From: Nonomuraea typhae
GTDB lineage: Bacteria > Actinomycetota > Actinomycetes > Streptosporangiales > Streptosporangiaceae
Direction of reading: 5' to 3'
NCBI RefSeq assembly: GCF_009760925.1
Contig: NZ_VRLV01000012.1
Span: forward strand, 1-64,000
Length of the DNA: 64,000 bases
Below, piece after piece: positions 34,582 through 43,368 of this stretch (its first letter is position 1; each line of letters begins with the position of its first letter). The notes beneath the pieces are model-generated. The model was not told the DNA's origin and ran no database searches. It saw only the letters and a program-made list of their open reading frames with translations. The position numbers were made by a program, and so were the translations under genes.

Positions 34582-35379
34582 GTGGGGACGGAACGGACAA
34601 TCGTTTGGGTGTTCCAGAGGGGAGGTCTGTTGGAGGGCGGCAATGACGGTGGTGCAGTTCGTGTGGGGGGCACGGTTCGCAGGGCGGTCAGACGGTGGAC
34701 AGGTACGGTTCACGCGCTGTTGAGGCACCTGGAGGCGAAGAGGTTCGAGGGGGCGCCGCGCGTCCTGGGAATCGACTCGGAGGGCCGTGAGGTCCTGTCG
34801 TATCTGGAAGGTGAGACCTTGGGCGACCGGCTGGTGTGGCCCGAGTGGACTCGCACGGAAGAGGCGCTTCACCAGGTCGCCTGGTGGTTGCGCGACTATC
34901 ACGAGGCCGTGGCCGACTTCGTGCCGCCGCCGGACGCCGTCTGGCGTACCGGCGTGCGCTGGTCGCCTGGCATGATCATCGCTCACAACGACGCCAGCAC
35001 GTTCAACGCCGCCTGGTCGGCGGACCGGCTCGTCGGGTTCTTCGACTGGGACTTCGCCGGGCCGGCCACCGTGCAGTCGGATCTGGCGTGGATGGCGCTG
35101 GGGTGGGTGCCGTTGCACGCCCGCAGGGTGGCCGAGTCGGAGGGGTTCACCGACTTCGCCGCCCGGCCCAAGCGGCTGCGGATCTTCCTGGACGCCTACG
35201 GGTGGACGGGGGAGATCGAGCCGATCGTGGCCGAGATCGCGGCCAGGATGAGCGCCCGCGCCCGGGAGATCCGGCGCTTCGGCGTCGGCGGCGAGGACCT
35301 GTATCGGCGACTGCTCAGCCAGGGCGTCGCCGACGACATGGACCAGGCGGTCAGGGAACTGGCGGAGCTGCGGTTGTAG
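34582..35379 (+). CDS. Aminoglycoside phosphotransferase (APH)-fold kinase
   Basis: This about 265-residue APH-family kinase-like protein has an N-lobe (RTIVWVFQRGGLLEGGNDGG, then VRRAVRRWTGTVHALLRHLE), a hinge region (LSYLEGETLGDRLVWP), the catalytic loop IIAHNDASTFNAAW with Asp and Asn, and the metal-binding VGFFDWDFAGP. The catalytic residues are complete. The start is uncertain: GTG 34582 keeps the whole N-lobe, while TTG 34630 has the better ribosome site (AGGGGAGGT). Such chromosomal homologues phosphorylate small hydroxylated metabolites or drugs, but the specificity cannot be read from sequence. Confidence 0.83.
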   Translation: MGTERTIVWVFQRGGLLEGGNDGGAVRVGGTVRRAVRRWTGTVHALLRHLEAKRFEGAPRVLGIDSEGREVLSYLEGETLGDRLVWPEWTRTEEALHQVAWWLRDYHEAVADFVPPPDAVWRTGVRWSPGMIIAHNDASTFNAAWSADRLVGFFDWDFAGPATVQSDLAWMALGWVPLHARRVAESEGFTDFAARPKRLRIFLDAYGWTGEIEPIVAEIAARMSARAREIRRFGVGGEDLYRRLLSQGVADDMDQAVRELAELRL

Positions 35380-35415
35380 GGCGCCCGGCCTGTGGGCATC
35401 ACCCCTTGTCATGAT

Positions 35416-35463
35416 TGGCAATTTGTGGCAACCTATTGTCAATCATCGGCAAGGAGGGGTGGG
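35416..35463 (+). promoter_or_regulatory. Helically phased TGGCAA array with ribosome site
   Basis: TGGCAA at 35416 and 35426 and CGGCAA at 35447 are spaced 10 and 21 bp, all on one face of the helix. TTGTCA occurs at 35406 and 35436. An AGGAGGGG ribosome site and ATG (35464) follow, but the frame they open soon runs antisense into a regulator gene and shows no family similarity. The same architecture precedes the NRPS-like gene at 43435. Confidence 0.55.
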
Positions 35464-35640
35464 ATGCTCTGTGCCGGGATCCCCCGGGGCGCCGGCCCGG
35501 GCCGGTCATCGTCCGGTACGACGGAGGCGGTGACCGATCCCGGACCGTGGCCGCGCCGGCCGCGCCGGCCGGGGCGATGGTGGGGCGCTGGAGCGCGGCA
35601 CCGGTTCGTGCGGGTGGGCGAACTGGGTGGGGCGGGATCT

Positions 35641-36639
35641 TCAGGTGCCGTCGGAGCGGAGGACGCCGCGTTCGGTGGCGCGGACGCCGGCCTGGAAGCG
35701 GCTGCGCGCCCCCAGGATCTGCATGAGTTCGGCGGTGATGCGCCGCGTGGTGCGGATGGACACCCCGAGGCGCCGGGCGATCGTCTCGTCGGTGTGCCCG
35801 TCGGCCAGCAGCCGCAGGACGGCCAGCTGCTGGGCGGTCAGTTCCTCGCCCTGCCTGCGCGGTTGCGCGACGCCGAGCTCGGCGGCGTGCTCCCACACCG
35901 ACTCGAAGTGCTCGCACAGGGCGTTGACGATCCCGGTCCCCCTGACCAGGACGGCCCCTCGGGTCTCCTCCTCCGGATTGACCGGTACGAGCGCGGTCTC
36001 CCTGTCGTAGATGAGCAGCCGCTGGGAAAGTGCGCCGTAGGTGCGGACCATGGCGCCGGCGGCGGTCAGCCAGTGCGCGTACTCGAGGGTCAAGCTGTCG
36101 TTGTAGATGCTCTGCACGTAAATCGTTCGCATGAGGACGCCGCGGTCAAGGATGGCCTGGTCGAGCGGCCGGCTGGCCTCCATGGCCTCCCTGGTCTGGG
36201 CGCCGCGCGGGGCGAAGGCCATCAGCTCGGTGCGGCAGGAGGCGGCCAGCTCCTCGATGCGGGTGCGGATCTCGTCGAGGCCGGTCAGGTGATCCACCTC
36301 GGGGTGCTGGGCGGCCCGCTGCCTCGAGTGCTGCTCGATGAGCTCCATCACCGCCCTGCGATTGGCGGCCAGCTCCTGCTGCCGTTGCAGGAGCTCCTGC
36401 TCCTGGCGGGCAAGCAACGTGGAGAACCCCACCGCCGGGGTGACGGCCAGCAGGGTCTCCGGATGTTCCCACGACGGGCGGACCAGGGATAACTCGGCCA
36501 GTTCGTCGAGGATGTGACGCACGCGCCTGGGCGGCCAGTCGAGGAGCGTCGCCAGTTCGTTCACGCCGTACTGTGGGTTGTCCAGGATTGCGCTGTACAA
36601 CGTAGCTGCGTCTGGGCCCAAACCGATGGACTCGAACAC
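35641..36639 (-). CDS. TrmB-like/LuxR-type transcriptional regulator
   Basis: This 332-residue regulator has an N-terminal winged-helix resembling TrmB (GVNELATLLDWPPRRVRHIL, then DELAELSLVRPS), a central coiled region (FSTLLARQEQELLQRQQELA), a phospholipase-D-like/TrmB effector part (RTIYVQSIYNDSLTLEYAHW), and a C-terminal LuxR HTH (ELTAQQLAVLRLLADGHTDE, then RRLGVSIRTTRRITAELMQI). This dual-HTH layout is common next to actinomycete peptide and specialised-metabolite clusters. I chose GTG 36639 because GGGAGGCGGC lies just upstream. TGGCAA motifs flank the gene on both sides. Confidence 0.88.
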   Translation of the reverse strand: MFESIGLGPDAATLYSAILDNPQYGVNELATLLDWPPRRVRHILDELAELSLVRPSWEHPETLLAVTPAVGFSTLLARQEQELLQRQQELAANRRAVMELIEQHSRQRAAQHPEVDHLTGLDEIRTRIEELAASCRTELMAFAPRGAQTREAMEASRPLDQAILDRGVLMRTIYVQSIYNDSLTLEYAHWLTAAGAMVRTYGALSQRLLIYDRETALVPVNPEEETRGAVLVRGTGIVNALCEHFESVWEHAAELGVAQPRRQGEELTAQQLAVLRLLADGHTDETIARRLGVSIRTTRRITAELMQILGARSRFQAGVRATERGVLRSDGT

Positions 36640-37099
36640 GCCGCCTCCCAAAGCTGCCAGACGGGCATCGTTGGACGTTGAGTCTCCCGTGGGGATTGTA
36701 CTTTGGCAATCTTGACATGGCCCTTTCCTTTGGCCACTTTTTTCGGTTTGGCGAGTCCGGCTCGTGCTTTACCGGGCTGAGAAATAGCAGGTCCAGATAA
36801 GTCGGCGGCCGCCGGATCCGTTTGCCCTGGTGAACCGCTGATCGCCCGCCCGCCCCGCGCGCTCCGCCACCGGCCTCCGCGCATCGGCCGTCACCGTCAC
36901 GACAGGCTCTACCCGCTGATCGTCACGGTGCGCAGCAGGTCGGATCGCCTGAGTGACGAGGTCTGGAGTGATCTGGCAGCACCCTGCCATCGCAGCTTCC
37001 TGACACGCCGCCGAGCTGCCCCGAATTTATGTGCGGTCATATACTCGGGGAGATCCATTAGGAGGAAAGCGCCGCGGTTGAATCAGGGATTGATGAATA
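36640..37099. other. Divergent regulatory region between two regulators
   Basis: These 460 bp hold no convincing gene. They contain a TGGCAA motif followed by TTGACA (36703-36717), a short TGGCC-N9-GGCCA hairpin followed by a T run (about 36719-36746), a TATACT box (37040-37045), and a strong AGGAGGAAAG sequence at 37060 that does not lie in frame with the ROK gene. The composition is AT-richer than the surroundings. Confidence 0.5.
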
Positions 37100-38614
37100 G
37101 TGTATATCGTCACGGCCCGATTGACCGGGCAGTCGCCCGGAGCGCACGTCGACCGGATCGAACTCTCCCTGGGGAGCTTCGTGGGCCGCGGGAGCGGGCT
37201 GGAGCATTTTCATGTACGGCGGGCGCCCGACGGAATGAGTGTGGTCTTTTTCCTGTTGCACGTGACGCTTCAGGAAGCGGAGACCGAAGCCGTTGAGATA
37301 TGCCAGAAAGCACTGGAGCTCGCCGGGTGCGAGGACTGGGTGATATCGCAGTGCATGGCCACGATCGTGGACCAGGCCGAGGATCTCATCATTTCTGACT
37401 GGGCCGCCGTGCAGGTGCCCGCGTTCCCGGAAAAGACCGCCCCAGAGCGCCCCGCCACGCGGGTGCGCGGCGCCGGTCCCCGGCTGATGGGCCTCATGAA
37501 CGAGCGCTACGTCCTCGACCTCATCCGCCACTTCGGCAAGGTCTCGCGGGCCGAGCTCGCCAGGCTCTCCGGGCTGTCCAAGCCCACGGTCTCCTCGGCC
37601 GTCATGAACCTCGAGAACAACGGCCTGGTCGAGCGCTCCGGCATGCTGGACGGCGGGCCGGGACGGGCGGCCACGCTCTTCCGCGTCCGCAGCGAGGCCG
37701 GCTGGGTCATGGGCGTGGACGTGCGCGACGGCGTCGCCCAGTGGGCGATCTCCCGGCTCGACGGCGACACGCGCGCCACCCGCGTCTCCGCGCTGCACGG
37801 CGAGAGCGAGGCCGAGTGCTTCGAGCACCTCCAGCGCACCGTCGACCTGGTCTGCAAGCAGGCCGGCATCGCGCAAGAGGACCTCACCTGGGTGGTGGCG
37901 GCCTTCTCCGCCGCGCCCTGCGAGGTCGCGCCCAGCCCGGCCGGGACGAGCTGCCACGCCGCCGTGGACCGGGCGCTCGCCCGCCTGTTCGGCTCGCACT
38001 ACCTGGCCAGGCGCGCGGTCGAGATGGAGATGCTCTACCGCTACCGCGTCAGCGACCGCGCCGAGGCCCGCGACATGGCATTCGTCTCGGTCGGCCGCTC
38101 CATCGAGATCGGCATGATCGTGGACGGCAGGCTCCAGGCGCCACCGGTGCCCATCTGCCTGCCGGAGGCCCTGTCGATGGCCGGAGCGCGGTCCGGGGGG
38201 CCGCGGCCGCGGGACTGCGAGGTGCCGCCGGCGGGAGCCGTACGCACGGATCTGGAGCGGATCCTGGCCACCCGCGGCCTGGACGAGCTCACGCTGGACG
38301 ACCTCATCGGCCAGGCCGGACGCGGCTGCGAGCCCGCGCTGCGGATCGTGGCCGAGATGGCCGTCCTGACGGCCCGCCTGCTGGTGGCCGTCTCCGCGAT
38401 CTCCCGCCCGGAGCTGGTGGTGTTCATCGGCCGCCTGGCCGCGCTGCCCGGCTTCCCCGAGCGGGTGCGTGCCGAGCTGGGCGCCATGGCCGCCTGGCTG
38501 TCTCCCGCGATGGAGGTCGCCCAGGGGCGGGGTGAGGCCGTCCTGGACGGCTGCCTGGCCGAAGGCTACGACCTCGCCTGGAATTCGATACTCGACGGCC
38601 TCGTCCGCGGATAG
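37100..38614 (+). CDS. ROK-family transcriptional regulator with extra N-terminal domain
   Basis: This 504-residue protein has three parts. Residues 1-about 115 form an alpha/beta domain (MYIVTARLTGQSPGAHVDRI, then HFHVRRAPDGMSVVFFLLHV) that I cannot assign. Residues about 133-195 are a MarR/ROK-type winged helix (HFGKVSRAELARLSGLSKPT, then NLENNGLVERSG). The remaining 300 residues are ROK/sugar-kinase-like (GWVMGVDVRDGVAQWAISRL), but without the DxGGT phosphate loop and the zinc-binding Cys cluster, so it is a regulator and not a kinase. The GTG at 37100 is the first possible start after an in-frame stop. The neighbouring small-peptide genes downstream are candidate targets. Confidence 0.82.
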   Translation: MYIVTARLTGQSPGAHVDRIELSLGSFVGRGSGLEHFHVRRAPDGMSVVFFLLHVTLQEAETEAVEICQKALELAGCEDWVISQCMATIVDQAEDLIISDWAAVQVPAFPEKTAPERPATRVRGAGPRLMGLMNERYVLDLIRHFGKVSRAELARLSGLSKPTVSSAVMNLENNGLVERSGMLDGGPGRAATLFRVRSEAGWVMGVDVRDGVAQWAISRLDGDTRATRVSALHGESEAECFEHLQRTVDLVCKQAGIAQEDLTWVVAAFSAAPCEVAPSPAGTSCHAAVDRALARLFGSHYLARRAVEMEMLYRYRVSDRAEARDMAFVSVGRSIEIGMIVDGRLQAPPVPICLPEALSMAGARSGGPRPRDCEVPPAGAVRTDLERILATRGLDELTLDDLIGQAGRGCEPALRIVAEMAVLTARLLVAVSAISRPELVVFIGRLAALPGFPERVRAELGAMAAWLSPAMEVAQGRGEAVLDGCLAEGYDLAWNSILDGLVRG

Positions 38615-38757
38615 GTTCCGGGAGCGATATTCGGTCCTCCGGATGTCGTGCCTGCTGGGGCACCAGGACGTTCCCGGGCCATTGGGCGCACTTTTGCCTT
38701 GTGTTAAGTGTGCGTTCAGTGGGTCCCGGCGCTTTCGGCTGCCCGCGGAAAAGCCGC

Positions 38758-38793
38758 GCTGACACGGTCCTGCCATTGCAGGGTGCTGACACG
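38758..38793 (+). promoter_or_regulatory. Direct GCTGACACG repeats upstream of the peptide gene
   Basis: GCTGACACG occurs at 38758-38766 and 38785-38793, 27 bp apart, flanking an inverted repeat CCTGC-CATT-GCAGG (38769-38782). The CTGACAC core recurs in the XRE and NRPS-like promoters. The site lies about 85 bp before the secreted-peptide start. Confidence 0.45.
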
Positions 38794-38878
38794 AGAAACT
38801 CTCGATTTCGGAATCACGGCGGTCAAGAATCAAAGGCGAAGCAAGGGCTTCAGGAAATTATCTGGAGGAGGAAGACCA

Positions 38879-39028
38879 ATGATCGGCACCATGGCCAAGC
38901 GTATCGCCCTCCCGATCCTCATCACCGCCGCCGCGTTCTCGTCGACCGCCGTCGTCGCCGGAGCCGCATTCGCCGACGCCCCCACCGCCACCGCCCCGGC
39001 CGACAAGAACACCAATGGGTGGGGCTGA
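38879..39028 (+). CDS. Small secreted peptide, 49 aa
   Basis: This 49-residue product has a very strong ribosome site (GGAGGAGGAAG) before ATG 38879. It reads as a signal peptide (MIGTMAKRIALPILITAAAF, hydrophobic to AGAAFA) followed by a short tail DAPTATAPADKNTNGWG. Cleavage after AFA would release a 17-residue peptide ending NTNGWG. There are no Cys and few Ser/Thr in the tail, so a lanthipeptide is unlikely. An extracellular signal or structural peptide is possible. It sits between a ROK regulator and the assembly-line genes, near an XRE-TPR protein of the type that can bind peptides (inference). Confidence 0.7.
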   Translation: MIGTMAKRIALPILITAAAFSSTAVVAGAAFADAPTATAPADKNTNGWG

Positions 39029-39062
39029 TTCCGGGAATTGCCGGAAAAGGGGTAATGAATAT

Positions 39063-39509
39063 ATGAGCAAGCCCGGCCCGAAGCACCCCAAGGATCGGCC
39101 GCCGGGCCCGCGCGACGGGGGCGCGAGAAAACTCGGATTTTCCGGTGAATGCAGGAGCAGTTGCCATACGGGGGGACCCGTGGAAGGCACGCGTCAGCCG
39201 CATCCGGCCGCCACGACACCGCTCGCCTTCCCCGCCACCGCCGCCTCGCCCGGGCGCGGCAGCCGTACCGGACAGCATCGCCTCACCGAACGGGGACATT
39301 CCGGTACCACGATGGCCACCGCCCTCCTGGCCCTCCTGACAGGAGTCTTCGCCCGAGGGAGCAGGGACATGAAACCTCGAACCACCCAGGCCGACGCGCA
39401 CCCCGACCCCTCACGGGACCAGGGCGCCGCGCGGGTGCCCGCCGTGCAGGCCGACCTCGCCCGCGTCACCGCCACGCTGCCGGAAGGCGCCGAGATCGAC
39501 TGGCCCTGA
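39063..39509 (+). CDS. Hypothetical Pro/Arg-rich protein, possibly two small genes
   Basis: The frame of 148 codons starts at ATG 39063 after AAAAGGGG and encodes MSKPGPKHPKDRPPGPRDGG, a Cys pair (GECRSSCHTGG), a low-complexity middle, and an acidic C-terminus VPAVQADLARVTATLPEGAE. Third-position GC is high in this frame only in the last two thirds. An internal ATG at 39369 has its own ribosome site (GGGAGCAGGGAC) and would give a 46-residue peptide ending GAEIDWP. I cannot tell whether one or two products are made. It has no recognised family and follows the secreted-peptide gene by 34 bp. Confidence 0.4.
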   Translation: MSKPGPKHPKDRPPGPRDGGARKLGFSGECRSSCHTGGPVEGTRQPHPAATTPLAFPATAASPGRGSRTGQHRLTERGHSGTTMATALLALLTGVFARGSRDMKPRTTQADAHPDPSRDQGAARVPAVQADLARVTATLPEGAEIDWP

Positions 39510-39774
39510 CCCGCACTCCGGCGCCACCGGGAACCCGCCCCTCCCACCCGACACCCCGCACCCGCCCATGGGCGCGGCACCGCGCTGACCGCCGTTCCAG
39601 CGGTACGGCGCCGCCCGGCCGCTCCCCTGAGGCACCGCCACCCGCCGGGCAGCCCGTCGCCTCGCACCCCACCCCTCGTCCTCTCTCACGGCGGGGCCCC
39701 GCTCAGGCCGTTCCCCGCTGTAGGACACAGACCGCCCCCTGAAGGCGCAGCAGCTCGACCCAGACCGCTTCCTG

Positions 39775-39828
39775 AAAGCGCAGAGCATCGCCTCAGGCAG
39801 CAAAGCGCAGAGCATCGCCTCAGGCAGC
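39775..39828. repeat. 27-bp perfect tandem duplication
   Basis: Two identical 27-bp units (each starting AAAGCGCAGAGCATCGCCTC and ending AGGCAGC) at 39775-39801 and 39802-39828. Confidence 0.95.
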
Positions 39829-40035
39829 TCTGGTGCGGCAGGGCATCGGGCCGGGCCCGCCTTGAACCCCGGGTCAGCCCCTGCATGCCGGAACGACCTG
39901 GACGGCCTGGCCGGCCGACGCCGCTCGCCCGCGTCGATCCGCTCACCCGGTCGCGCAGGCAGGCCCGCCGGAGCCGTCCTCCCCAGCGCCCGCGCCACTC
40001 CAGGCCGCGGGCGCCCTCCGTGTGCGGGGCCTCTG

Positions 40036-40200
40036 GGGTACGGCGCTGCGTGGGACGCTCTCCGCGCCCCGCTTCCGGGGTTCGCCGGTGCGTGGGACGT
40101 CCTCCTTGCGCACGCTTCCGGGGTTCGCCGGTGTGTGGGCCGCCCTCCTTGCGCCGGGCTTCCGAGGCGAGGAGGGGCGTGGGCCGCCCTCCTCGGGCCC
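40036..40200. repeat. Degenerate ~43-bp tandem repeat, four units
   Basis: Units begin with GGGGTTCGCCGGTGYGTGGG-like sequence, continue with a CTCCTTGCGC-like core and end in GCTTCC. The second and third (40077-40162) are the best conserved; the first and fourth are diverged. Confidence 0.7.
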
Positions 40201-40293
40201 GTGACGCCCGGTGCGGGCAGCTCCGGGAGGCTGGTAGCCCGCAAGGAGGCCCGCGACGCCCGGCCCCGCCGTAGTTCCAGGGTCGCCATGGGG

Positions 40294-43200
40294 TCAGTCC
40301 AGGGCGGCGACGCGGGCGGGGTGAGGGGCGGACCAGCGGGGGCCGTTGAACGGGTAGGCAGGCAGGTGGACCCGGCGGCCGGCGCTGCACAGGGCGCGGG
40401 GGTCCAGGGGCAGGCCGAGGGTCCAGAGGGCGCCCAGGGCGGACAGGACCTCGTCGGCGGGGCGGCGGGTGCGCGCGGGGGAGAGGGGGACGCTCGTCAT
40501 GCGGGCCGCTTCGGCCAGCGACGACAGGGTGGCGCCGGGGCCGACCTCGACGGTGACGGCGCCGGGCAGGGCCAGCGCGGTGGAGGCCATGGCCTCGGCG
40601 TACCGGGCGGGCTGGCGGAGGTGGTCGATGAACGTCTCCGGGCTGACGACCACGCCCGCGGGGATGACGCGGCCGGTGCTGTTGGCCGCGTAGGGGATGG
40701 TGGGGCGCTGGAGGCGGATGTCGGTCAGTTCCAGCGCGAGCTCCGGTACGGCGGGCTGGATCAGCCGGGTGTGGAAGGCGTGGCTGGTCCGGAGCCTGCG
40801 GTGCGGGACGCTCTGGCCCAGGATCTCCTCGAAACGTTTTACCGCGGCCTCGGAACCGCCCAGGACGCAGGTGCCGGGTGAGTCCACGGCGGCCAGTTCC
40901 AGGTCGGCTCCGGCCTCGGCGGCCAGCTTGAGACCCCGGGCCTCGGGGCAGTCGAGGGCGAGCAAGACGCCGGGCGGGCAGCCCTGCATGGCGTTGCCGC
41001 GTACGGTGATGAACCTTGCCGCGTCGGGCAACCTCAGGACTCCGGCCAGGCAGGCTGCGATGATCTCACCCAGGCCGTGGCCGAGCAGGGACGCCGGCCG
41101 TACGCCCAGGGCCAGGAGCGCGGTCGCGGCGGCGTGTTCCAGGGCGAACAAGGCGGGCTGGGTGAGCTCGGTCTGGCACAGGTCGCCGGCGGGGAAGGCG
41201 GGGTCGAGAAGCGCCCGTTCCATGCGCGCCGCGAGGACGGGGTCGAAGGCGTCCAGGCAGGCTGCCAGCGCCGAGGGGAAACCGGGCAGGGATTCCGCGA
41301 GGGGGACGGCCATGCCGGGGTACTGGGTGCCCTGGCCTGGGAAGAGGAAGACGACCGGCGCCGGGCCGTCCGTGACGCGGCGGCCCGGAGACGCGCCGTC
41401 CGCGGACAGGGCCAGGGCCACCTCCGCGGCGGTCCGGCCGGTCACGGCCAGGCGTTCGGGGAGTTCTGCCCGGCCCACCGCCAGGGTGAAGGAGACGTCG
41501 GCCAGGTCAGGTGCCTGCGTGGCAAGGTGCCTGGCAAGCCGGGCGGCGGCCCGCTCCAGGGCGTCCGGGTCGGCGGCGGACAGCAGGATCAGGTGGGTCT
41601 CCGGGCCGGAGGCGTGGAGGCCCGGCGCGGCCGGGGGCGTGGTGCGGGGGTCGTGCGAAGGCGCGTGGATCGGATCCGGGGAAACCGACCTGGCCGGCGT
41701 CGTGCGCGGCGCCAGATCGGCCGAGGCCGTCACGTGGAGCGACGCCAGAGAGACGAAGGCGGGCCAGGACGTCGCGGCGCTGTGGCGTGCCGTGGGGGCG
41801 AGGCCGGAGAGGTCGGCCGTCCCGGCGTGGATGGAGGTGGGCACGCGGTCGGACGCGGTGACGGGCACGTGGTCGGGCGCGGCCACCAGGGAGGTGGGCC
41901 AAGGGTCGGAGGCGGTGGTGGGGACGTGGTCGGGCGCGGCTGCCGGGGAGGTGGGCAGGTGGTCGGGGGTGGTGGGGACGTGGTCCGGTGAGGCGGAGCG
42001 TGGGCGGGTGGAGGGGGTGGGACGCGGCCGGCCTATGGCGGACGGCGGTTGTTCGACGATGGCGTGGGCGTTGGTGCCGCCGACGCCGAAGGCGCTGATT
42101 CCGGCCCTCCTGGGCTCCGGCCCGCTCCAGGGCATGGCCGACCGGGGCACCCACAAGGGCGATCCGCCGGTGTCCAGCAGCGGGTTGAGCCGGGTGAAAC
42201 CGGCCACCGGCGGCACCGTGCCGTACCGCACCACCAGGAGCGCCTTGATGAGGGCGGCGAGCCCGGCGGCCGCGTGGAGGTGGCCGATGTTGCCCTTGAG
42301 CGCCCCGACGGCCACCTGGCCGGGGCGCGCCCCCAGGGCTTTGAGGGCGGCGGAGGCGGCCGACCACTCGATGGGGTCGCCGAGCCGGGTCCCGGTGGCG
42401 TGCGCCTCCAGATAGCCGAGCGACGACGCCGATACGCGCGCGGTACGCAGGGCCGAGCGGATGACGTCTTCCTGGGCGGCGGCGGACGGGGCGTGGTAGC
42501 CCGGCTTGGCGGCCCCGTCGTTGTTGACGGCGCTGCCCAGGATGACGCCGTACGGCGGGGGCCCGTCCTCGAGGGCGTCGGCCAGGCGGCGCAGGATCAC
42601 GCAGGCGACGCCGGATCCGGCGACCATGCCGTCGGCCCGTGCGTCGAAGGGCCGGCAGGCTCCGGCGGCCGACTGGGTGCCGCCGGGCCGGTGGAGGTGG
42701 CCGCCCTGCGGATGGGTGAGGCCGGCGGCGACGACCACGGCCTGGTCGCAGTCGCCGGACAGCAGGGCCTGCGCGGCCACATGCACGGTCGCCAGGGAGG
42801 ACGAGCACACGGCGAGCGCGGGGCCGCGCAGGCCCAGCTTGTAGGCGATGCGCCCGGCCATGTGGTCGGGTTCGGCGTGCTGGGCGACCTGGGCCTGCGT
42901 GGCGGGGTCGAGCGCGCCCGCCGCGGCGACGGCGCGCAGGTAGCCGGACTCGCCCCCGGAGGCGTAGACACCGGTGCGGGGGCCTTCTCCGGTACGGCCG
43001 GCGGCGGCGTCCTCGAGGGCGGCCCAGGCGGCTTCGAGCATGAGGCGGTGCTGGGGGTCCATGAGGCGGGCGTCGCGGGCGGGGATGCGGAAGAGGGTGT
43101 TGTCGAACCGGTCGGCGTCCGCGAGGTGGCCGCGCACGGGCACGTAGCCGGGGTCGTCGGCCAGGCCGGCGGGGATCCCGGCGGCGAGCAGGGTGTCGCG

Positions 43201-43326
43201 GTCGTAGCGGGTGGTCATGACCTTTCCCGAGGTCAGGGCGGCCCACCAGGTGTCGAGGTCGTTCGCGCCGGGGAATCGGGCGGAGATTCCGGTGACGGCG
43301 ATGTCGCGCGTTCGGTCGCGGGCCAT
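40294..43326 (-). CDS. Type I polyketide synthase fragment, KS-AT, with non-canonical AT
   Basis: This 1010-residue protein has a ketosynthase (residues about 8-430) with the catalytic triad Cys174 (VCSSSL), His309 (EAHATGT) and His349 (NIGHL). A Pro/Asp/Ser-rich linker of about 150 residues follows, with repeated PDHVPTT-like units, then an acyltransferase (about 600-960). The AT keeps FPGQGTQYPGM, the RGNAMQG arginine and SHAFHT (HAFH is malonyl-type), but the nucleophile motif GHSxGE reads GHGLGE: Gly751 replaces the serine. There is no ACP, KR or TE. The ATG is followed by MARDRTRDIAVTGIS, typical of a KS start. It diverges from the NRPS-like gene with a 108-bp shared promoter region. Confidence 0.9.
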   Translation of the reverse strand: MARDRTRDIAVTGISARFPGANDLDTWWAALTSGKVMTTRYDRDTLLAAGIPAGLADDPGYVPVRGHLADADRFDNTLFRIPARDARLMDPQHRLMLEAAWAALEDAAAGRTGEGPRTGVYASGGESGYLRAVAAAGALDPATQAQVAQHAEPDHMAGRIAYKLGLRGPALAVCSSSLATVHVAAQALLSGDCDQAVVVAAGLTHPQGGHLHRPGGTQSAAGACRPFDARADGMVAGSGVACVILRRLADALEDGPPPYGVILGSAVNNDGAAKPGYHAPSAAAQEDVIRSALRTARVSASSLGYLEAHATGTRLGDPIEWSAASAALKALGARPGQVAVGALKGNIGHLHAAAGLAALIKALLVVRYGTVPPVAGFTRLNPLLDTGGSPLWVPRSAMPWSGPEPRRAGISAFGVGGTNAHAIVEQPPSAIGRPRPTPSTRPRSASPDHVPTTPDHLPTSPAAAPDHVPTTASDPWPTSLVAAPDHVPVTASDRVPTSIHAGTADLSGLAPTARHSAATSWPAFVSLASLHVTASADLAPRTTPARSVSPDPIHAPSHDPRTTPPAAPGLHASGPETHLILLSAADPDALERAAARLARHLATQAPDLADVSFTLAVGRAELPERLAVTGRTAAEVALALSADGASPGRRVTDGPAPVVFLFPGQGTQYPGMAVPLAESLPGFPSALAACLDAFDPVLAARMERALLDPAFPAGDLCQTELTQPALFALEHAAATALLALGVRPASLLGHGLGEIIAACLAGVLRLPDAARFITVRGNAMQGCPPGVLLALDCPEARGLKLAAEAGADLELAAVDSPGTCVLGGSEAAVKRFEEILGQSVPHRRLRTSHAFHTRLIQPAVPELALELTDIRLQRPTIPYAANSTGRVIPAGVVVSPETFIDHLRQPARYAEAMASTALALPGAVTVEVGPGATLSSLAEAARMTSVPLSPARTRRPADEVLSALGALWTLGLPLDPRALCSAGRRVHLPAYPFNGPRWSAPHPARVAALD

Positions 43327-43368
43327 GGGGCACCTCCGGGGAATGGTCAAGCAATAGCTTGCCGGACT

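Larger units (their letters stand above)
39510..40293. other. Repeat-rich intergenic region
   Basis: There is no gene I can support in these 784 bp before the KS-AT stop. Long open frames exist on both strands but have Arg/Pro/Gly-biased, repeat-driven composition. It contains two tandem-repeat blocks, listed separately. Confidence 0.6.

Noticed and set aside
36719..36746. Hairpin followed by a T-run resembling a Rho-independent terminator
   Set aside because: No plus-strand gene ends before it; the upstream gene is on the other strand. It is more likely part of a regulatory region.
39411..40289. A 292-codon minus-strand frame behind the KS-AT gene
   Set aside because: Its sequence is dominated by tandem repeats and Arg/Pro/Ala, it overlaps the small plus-strand frame, and no start signals or motifs are seen.
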